Assembly: GCA_964639205.1 (NCBI GenBank)
Contig: CAZXCG010000037.1
Span: 1 to 9,585, forward strand
From: CAZXCG01 sp964639205
GTDB taxonomy: Bacteria; Bacillota; Clostridia; Oscillospirales; Acutalibacteraceae
DNA: 9,585 nucleotides
Direction: 5' to 3'
In this document: positions 6,277-9,585 of the stretch, piece by piece
Layout: each line of letters starts with the position of its first letter
Position numbering within the stretch: the first letter of the stretch is position 1
Translations under genes and position numbers: made by a program
Notes under the pieces: model-generated
Told to the model about the DNA's origin: nothing
The model's database searches: none
Seen by the model: the letters and a program-made list of their open reading frames with translations, nothing else

Positions 6277-6996
6277 ATGAGTTATCAGGCAATTTTCAAG
6301 CGATATGAAATCAAATATTTTCTGACCTTACGCCGGCAGCAGGAGCTTTTGGAGGTTATGAAGCCGTATATGAAGCTTGACAAATACGGTCACACGGTCA
6401 TACGCAACATTTACTTCGACACCGACACCTACCGCCTTATCCGCCATTCTCTGGAAAAGCCCGTATACAAAGAAAAGCTGCGCGTCCGCAGCTACAAAAA
6501 GGCAAGCAGTGACAGCGAGGTTTTTGTTGAGCTGAAGAAAAAATACGATTCCGTCGTATACAAAAGGCGTGTGGGCTTGCCGGAGCACGAGGCGTTCGAA
6601 TGGCTGTGCGGGGGCGGTTTTCACCCCCAAAATTCCCAAATTGTAGAAGAAATAGACTATTTCAAAGCATACTACCGCACGCTGCGCCCCGTCTGCTTTT
6701 TAAGCTACGAGCGCGACGCTTTCTACTCTTTAAGCGGAGACGATTTCCGCGTAACGTTTGACAGCAACATCATCAGCAGAGAAACGAACCTGTCTTTGCA
6801 GACAGATGTTTACGGCACGCACTTAACCGAACCCGGGCAGGTGCTTATGGAGCTTAAAACCCCCGGCGCCATCCCTTTGTGGATGACCGATTTTCTGACG
6901 GAAAATCACATCTATAAGACCTCTTTTTCCAAATACGGCGAGGCTTATTGCAGGGAAATTGCAGAAAAAAAGTTTGGAGGATTGTTGTATGCTTAG
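6277..6996 (+). CDS. VTC-domain (polyphosphate-polymerase-like, CYTH-fold) protein
   Basis: A 239-residue soluble protein of the bacterial VTC-domain family. In yeast the domain makes polyphosphate from ATP inside a beta-barrel tunnel lined with basic residues and closed by acidic metal ligands. The expected charged motifs are present in order: KRYEIKY (Glu11, Lys13), RNIYFDT (Arg43), KLRVRSY (Lys67, Arg69, Arg71), VELKKK (Glu85, Lys87), YKRRVGLP (Lys96-Arg98), YERDAF (Arg146), RVTFD (Arg158, Asp162), MELKTPG (Glu192, Lys194) and KTSFSKY (Lys214, Lys219). The tunnel therefore looks intact and the protein probably active. It has no signal peptide or membrane segment and should be cytoplasmic. 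It is the first gene of the plus-strand operon; the next gene overlaps its end by 8 nt. Bacterial members are annotated as polyphosphate polymerase-like, but few are tested, so substrate and product are unproven. Confidence 0.9.
   Translation: MSYQAIFKRYEIKYFLTLRRQQELLEVMKPYMKLDKYGHTVIRNIYFDTDTYRLIRHSLEKPVYKEKLRVRSYKKASSDSEVFVELKKKYDSVVYKRRVGLPEHEAFEWLCGGGFHPQNSQIVEEIDYFKAYYRTLRPVCFLSYERDAFYSLSGDDFRVTFDSNIISRETNLSLQTDVYGTHLTEPGQVLMELKTPGAIPLWMTDFLTENHIYKTSFSKYGEAYCREIAEKKFGGLLYA
6976..6980 (+). promoter_or_regulatory. Ribosome binding site that sets the DUF4956 start
   Basis: GGAGG lies 8 nt before the ATG at 6989, inside the end of the VTC gene. An in-frame ATG at 6959 has no comparable site and would only add ten hydrophilic residues, so 6989 is preferred. 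Confidence 0.8.
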
Positions 6997-7684
6997 TAAT
7001 ATTTTTAAAGGTATTTTCGACACGGACGCGGCAAAAGTAATCTCTTTGAGCGACTTTTTGCTTTGCGTCGGTTGTTCGCTGGTTATAGGCCTTATTTTGG
7101 CGCTTGCATATATGTACCGTTCAAGGTACACAAAAAGCTTTGTCGCAACGCTTGCGCTGCTTCCGGCGGTTGTCTGCGTGGTTATTATGATGGTCAACGG
7201 CAACGTCGGAACCGGCGTGGCTGTGGCGGGGGCGTTCAGCCTTGTGCGCTTCCGCAGCGCTCCGGGAACCGCCAAGGAAATCGGCATTTTGTTTTTGGCA
7301 ATGGGCGCCGGAATGATAGCCGGTATGGGTTATTTGGGTTACTCTTTCCTTTTTGCGATTATCCTTTGCGCAATATCCTTAATTTATAACAGGCTTGATT
7401 TCGGCTCAAAAAGGAACAGCGCAATTTATAAAACGCTGCACATCACCATTCCCGAAGATTTGGACTATACAAATGTTTTTGAAGAGCTTTTCCCGGAATA
7501 CGCTTCCTCCTGGGAGCTTACAAACGTGAGAACCACAAATATGGGCAGCCTGTTTAAGCTTACATATGACGTAACGCTGAAAAATCCGCAGTCCGAAAAA
7601 GAGCTGATAGATAAGCTGCGCTGCCGCAACGGCAATCTTGAAATAAGCGTTTCCAAGCAGGAAAGCATGACCACCGGGCTTTAA
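6989..7684 (+). CDS. DUF4956 family membrane protein
   Basis: A 231-residue integral membrane protein. Hydrophobic segments lie at about 21-43, 49-70, 98-117 and 119-135. Between the second and third is the family signature around GAFSLVRFRSAPGTAKEIG (81-99), a Gly-rich stretch with positively charged residues. A soluble C-terminal domain (about 148-225, starting LHITIPEDLDY) looks like a small alpha/beta ferredoxin-like fold and is probably cytoplasmic; the arrangement resembles MgtC-type proteins. DUF4956 genes are commonly found next to VTC-domain genes, and here the two overlap by 8 nt, so they likely act together. A plausible but unproven idea is that it exports, senses or anchors the product of the VTC enzyme. 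The lipoprotein gene follows after 27 nt with no terminator. Confidence 0.9.
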   Translation: MLSNIFKGIFDTDAAKVISLSDFLLCVGCSLVIGLILALAYMYRSRYTKSFVATLALLPAVVCVVIMMVNGNVGTGVAVAGAFSLVRFRSAPGTAKEIGILFLAMGAGMIAGMGYLGYSFLFAIILCAISLIYNRLDFGSKRNSAIYKTLHITIPEDLDYTNVFEELFPEYASSWELTNVRTTNMGSLFKLTYDVTLKNPQSEKELIDKLRCRNGNLEISVSKQESMTTGL

Positions 7685-7711
7685 AAAGTCTTTAAAACAG
7701 GAGGGCTTGAT

Positions 7712-9585
7712 ATGAAAAAATTTTTTAAGAAGAGTCTGCTTGCGTTTTGTCTGATGCTGACCGTGCTTTTGTACGGCTGCGGCGCGGCGGAAGAATCCAC
7801 GGCCGAAAACGGCGGTTCCGCGCAGTCTCAGTCAAACTCGGAGGTTACCGCCACAGCGGCGGTCGCCGCGGAAGATATGTTTTCGGACAAAGATTATGAG
7901 GTCGGTTACGACGAAACCGAAGCGGTTTACATCACGCTGAGCGGAAGCTCCGCGCAGTGCAGCTCAAACGCCGTCCGGACAGACGGCTCCACCGTTACAA
8001 TAACGGACGAGGGAACCTACGTTATCTCCGGAACTCTTACAGACGGTATGATTATCGTAGACGCGCAAAATACCGACAAGCTCCGTTTGGTTTTAGACGG
8101 AGCGTCGGTAAGCAGCAGTACCTCTGCCGCCCTCTATGTCCGTCAGGCAGACAAGGTGTTTGTAACCACGGCGGCAAGCTCCGAAAACACGCTTAAAAAC
8201 GGCGGGGAATTCACCGCAATCGACGATAACAATATAGACGCCGCGGTTTTCTCCAAGGACGATCTGACCTTTAACGGTCAGGGCAGCCTGTATATCGAGT
8301 CGCCGGCGGGTCACGGCGTTGTCTCCAAGGACGACCTTGTGTTTACAAGCGGAAGCTACACGGTAAATTGCGCAGGTCAGGCGCTTAATGGGAAAGAAAG
8401 CGTCAGAATAGCCGGCGGAACCTATACCCTTACCGCAGGCAAAGACGGAATCCATTCCGAGAACGCCGACGACTCTTCCCTCGGCTTTGTATATATTTTG
8501 AACGGCTCTTATACTGTCACCGCTGAGGGCGACGGCGTCAGCGCGTCAAATTTCCTTCAAATTGAAAGCGGCAATTTCACCGTAACCGCGGGCGGCGGAA
8601 GCGAAAACGGCTCAAAATCAAGCTCCGATAACTACGGTATGTTTATAGGGAAAGGCGGCTTTCAGCAGCAGCAGCAAACCGCCGAAGCTTCCGACAGTGA
8701 AAGCACCAGCATGAAGGCTCTGAAGTCGGGCGGAAATCTTACGGTGAACGGGGGCGAATTTTCAATAAATTCAGCCGACGACGGCGTCCATTCCAACGCT
8801 TCGGTCACGGTAAACGCCGGTACTTTTGAAATCGCGTCAGGCGATGACGGCTTCCACGCCGACGAGACCTTAACAATTAAAGACGGCGCGGAAATCGCCG
8901 TAACTCAAAGCTATGAGGGGCTTGAGGGTCTTAACATAGACATTTCCGGCGGAGAAATTTCCATCACCGCCACAGACGACGGCATCAACGCCGGCGGCGG
9001 CGCGGATTCCAGCGGTATGGGCGGCAGAGACGCGCAGTTCGGCGGCGGCGCGGACTTCTCCTCCTCGGGCGGCAGCCTTAACATTTCCGGCGGAAATCTC
9101 GACATTCACGCCTCGGGCGACGCAATCGACTCCAACGGCACTCTATCCGTAAGCGGCGGGAATATTGCTATTTCCTGCCCAAATGTGGGGGACACCTCTG
9201 TTCTTGACTACGGCTCCTCCGGGGTTATAAGCGGCGGCACGTTTATAGGAACGGGAGCCGTAAGCATGGCGCAAAATTTCAGCTCATCTTCCACGCAGGG
9301 CGTAATTTTGGCGTCCGTCGGAAATCAAACGGCGGGTACGGCGGTCTCTCTTAAGGATTCGAGCGGAAACGTCCTCCTCAGCACGCAAACCGATCAGGAC
9401 TTTTCCTGCGTAATTTTGAGCTGTCCCGAAATAGTGCAGGGCGGCACATATACGCTCGCTGTAGGTTCCACCGAAACCGAAATTACCATGACCGACCTTG
9501 TTTATTCCTCCTCCGGAGCCGGCGGCTTAAATCAGCCCGGCGGAGATATGGGTTCAAACCAACCCGGAGGGGATATGGGCTCAAA
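7712..9585 (+). CDS. Cthe_2159-like carbohydrate-binding lipoprotein (cut by window end)
   Basis: Open from ATG 7712 to the last base: 624 codons with no stop, so the C-terminus is missing. A lipoprotein signal peptide ends in LLYGC, so Cys23 should be lipidated and the protein anchored outside the membrane. A Ser/Ala/Glu-rich linker (about 24-55) leads to a Cthe_2159/DUF4353-type beta-helix with repeated SGG-N/T rungs and DDGxHxx turns (ADDGVHSN, GDDGFHAD), and SYEGLEG at 400. It is clearly paralogous to the dockerin protein at 939-4004: KALKSGG matches KGLKASG there, and the DDGINAGGG and GDAIDSNG segments also align. There is a QQQQQ run near 318-322 and a Gly-rich insertion near 430-450. 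The visible end is two NQPGGDMGS repeats. AGGAGGG (7699-7705) is a strong ribosome binding site. It is the third gene of the VTC/DUF4956 operon. It probably binds acidic or plant-type polysaccharide, or matrix, at the cell surface. Confidence 0.9.
   Translation, partial: MKKFFKKSLLAFCLMLTVLLYGCGAAEESTAENGGSAQSQSNSEVTATAAVAAEDMFSDKDYEVGYDETEAVYITLSGSSAQCSSNAVRTDGSTVTITDEGTYVISGTLTDGMIIVDAQNTDKLRLVLDGASVSSSTSAALYVRQADKVFVTTAASSENTLKNGGEFTAIDDNNIDAAVFSKDDLTFNGQGSLYIESPAGHGVVSKDDLVFTSGSYTVNCAGQALNGKESVRIAGGTYTLTAGKDGIHSENADDSSLGFVYILNGSYTVTAEGDGVSASNFLQIESGNFTVTAGGGSENGSKSSSDNYGMFIGKGGFQQQQQTAEASDSESTSMKALKSGGNLTVNGGEFSINSADDGVHSNASVTVNAGTFEIASGDDGFHADETLTIKDGAEIAVTQSYEGLEGLNIDISGGEISITATDDGINAGGGADSSGMGGRDAQFGGGADFSSSGGSLNISGGNLDIHASGDAIDSNGTLSVSGGNIAISCPNVGDTSVLDYGSSGVISGGTFIGTGAVSMAQNFSSSSTQGVILASVGNQTAGTAVSLKDSSGNVLLSTQTDQDFSCVILSCPEIVQGGTYTLAVGSTETEITMTDLVYSSSGAGGLNQPGGDMGSNQPGGDMGS
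8663..8677 (+). repeat. CAG codon microsatellite in the lipoprotein gene
   Basis: Four CAG codons and one CAA encode a run of five Gln within a low-complexity insertion of the beta-helix region. A length change by one unit would keep the frame. Confidence 0.7.
9530..9583 (+). repeat. Tandem 27-bp repeat encoding NQPGGDMGS
   Basis: Two in-frame copies (9530-9556 and 9557-9583) encode the same nine residues with different codons. The final two bases, AA, could start a third copy, so the array may continue past the window. It looks like a flexible Gly/Pro/Asp-rich tail or spacer. Confidence 0.85.

Noticed and set aside
7957..8196. Plus-strand frame rich in Arg and Tyr
   Set aside because: It lies inside the lipoprotein gene in another frame; the lipoprotein frame is open for 624 codons and matches its paralogue.
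8870..9109. Minus-strand frames opposite the lipoprotein
   Set aside because: Ala/Pro-rich shadows of the Gly/Ser-rich repeats on the coding strand, without ribosome binding sites.
1..9585. tRNA, rRNA or CRISPR array
   Set aside because: No cloverleaf-type segment, rRNA signature or regularly spaced short repeats were recognised on either strand by eye.

Overview
The window looks like chromosomal DNA of an anaerobic, fibre-associated Gram-positive, most likely a Ruminococcaceae/Oscillospiraceae-type Clostridia. The reasons are a type I dockerin on a secreted beta-helix protein, strong AGGAGG-type ribosome binding sites, a VanR/PhoP-style two-component pair, and a VTC-domain / DUF4956 gene pair. 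The assignment rests on protein style only; no rRNA or marker gene is present.

Layout. (1) 11-622, minus strand: a complete small serine recombinase of the Hin/PinR/Tn3-resolvase group, preceded by about 240 bp without a convincing gene. (2) 865-892: a strong hairpin terminator closing the minus-strand unit to its right. (3) 5970 down to 939, minus strand: response regulator, histidine kinase (ATGA overlap) and a 1021-residue secreted protein with a Cthe_2159-type carbohydrate-binding beta-helix region, two copies of a repeat module and a C-terminal dockerin. These three probably form one operon. (4) 5971-6276: a divergent regulatory region. It holds a good sigma-A type promoter pointing at the two-component genes. 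Facing the other way are three TTWACA-like hexamers with an exact 11-bp period, 19 bp upstream of a -10-like box. (5) 6277 to the right edge, plus strand: a VTC-domain (CYTH-like, polyphosphate-polymerase-like) protein, a DUF4956 membrane protein overlapping it by 8 nt, and a lipoprotein of the same carbohydrate-binding family as the dockerin protein. The lipoprotein runs off the window, is open to the last base, and ends in Gly/Pro/Asp repeats.

How it may work together (inference). The region looks like a two-armed surface module. The two-component system sits between two Cthe_2159-like proteins: one can be docked to a cohesin scaffold through its dockerin, the other is lipid-anchored to the membrane. 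The VTC-like enzyme and DUF4956 membrane protein are coupled to the lipoprotein arm. The 11-bp-phased hexamers are the natural candidate operator for the neighbouring OmpR-type regulator. What the VTC/DUF4956 pair makes or moves, and why it travels with beta-helix surface proteins, cannot be read from the sequence and is the main open question here.
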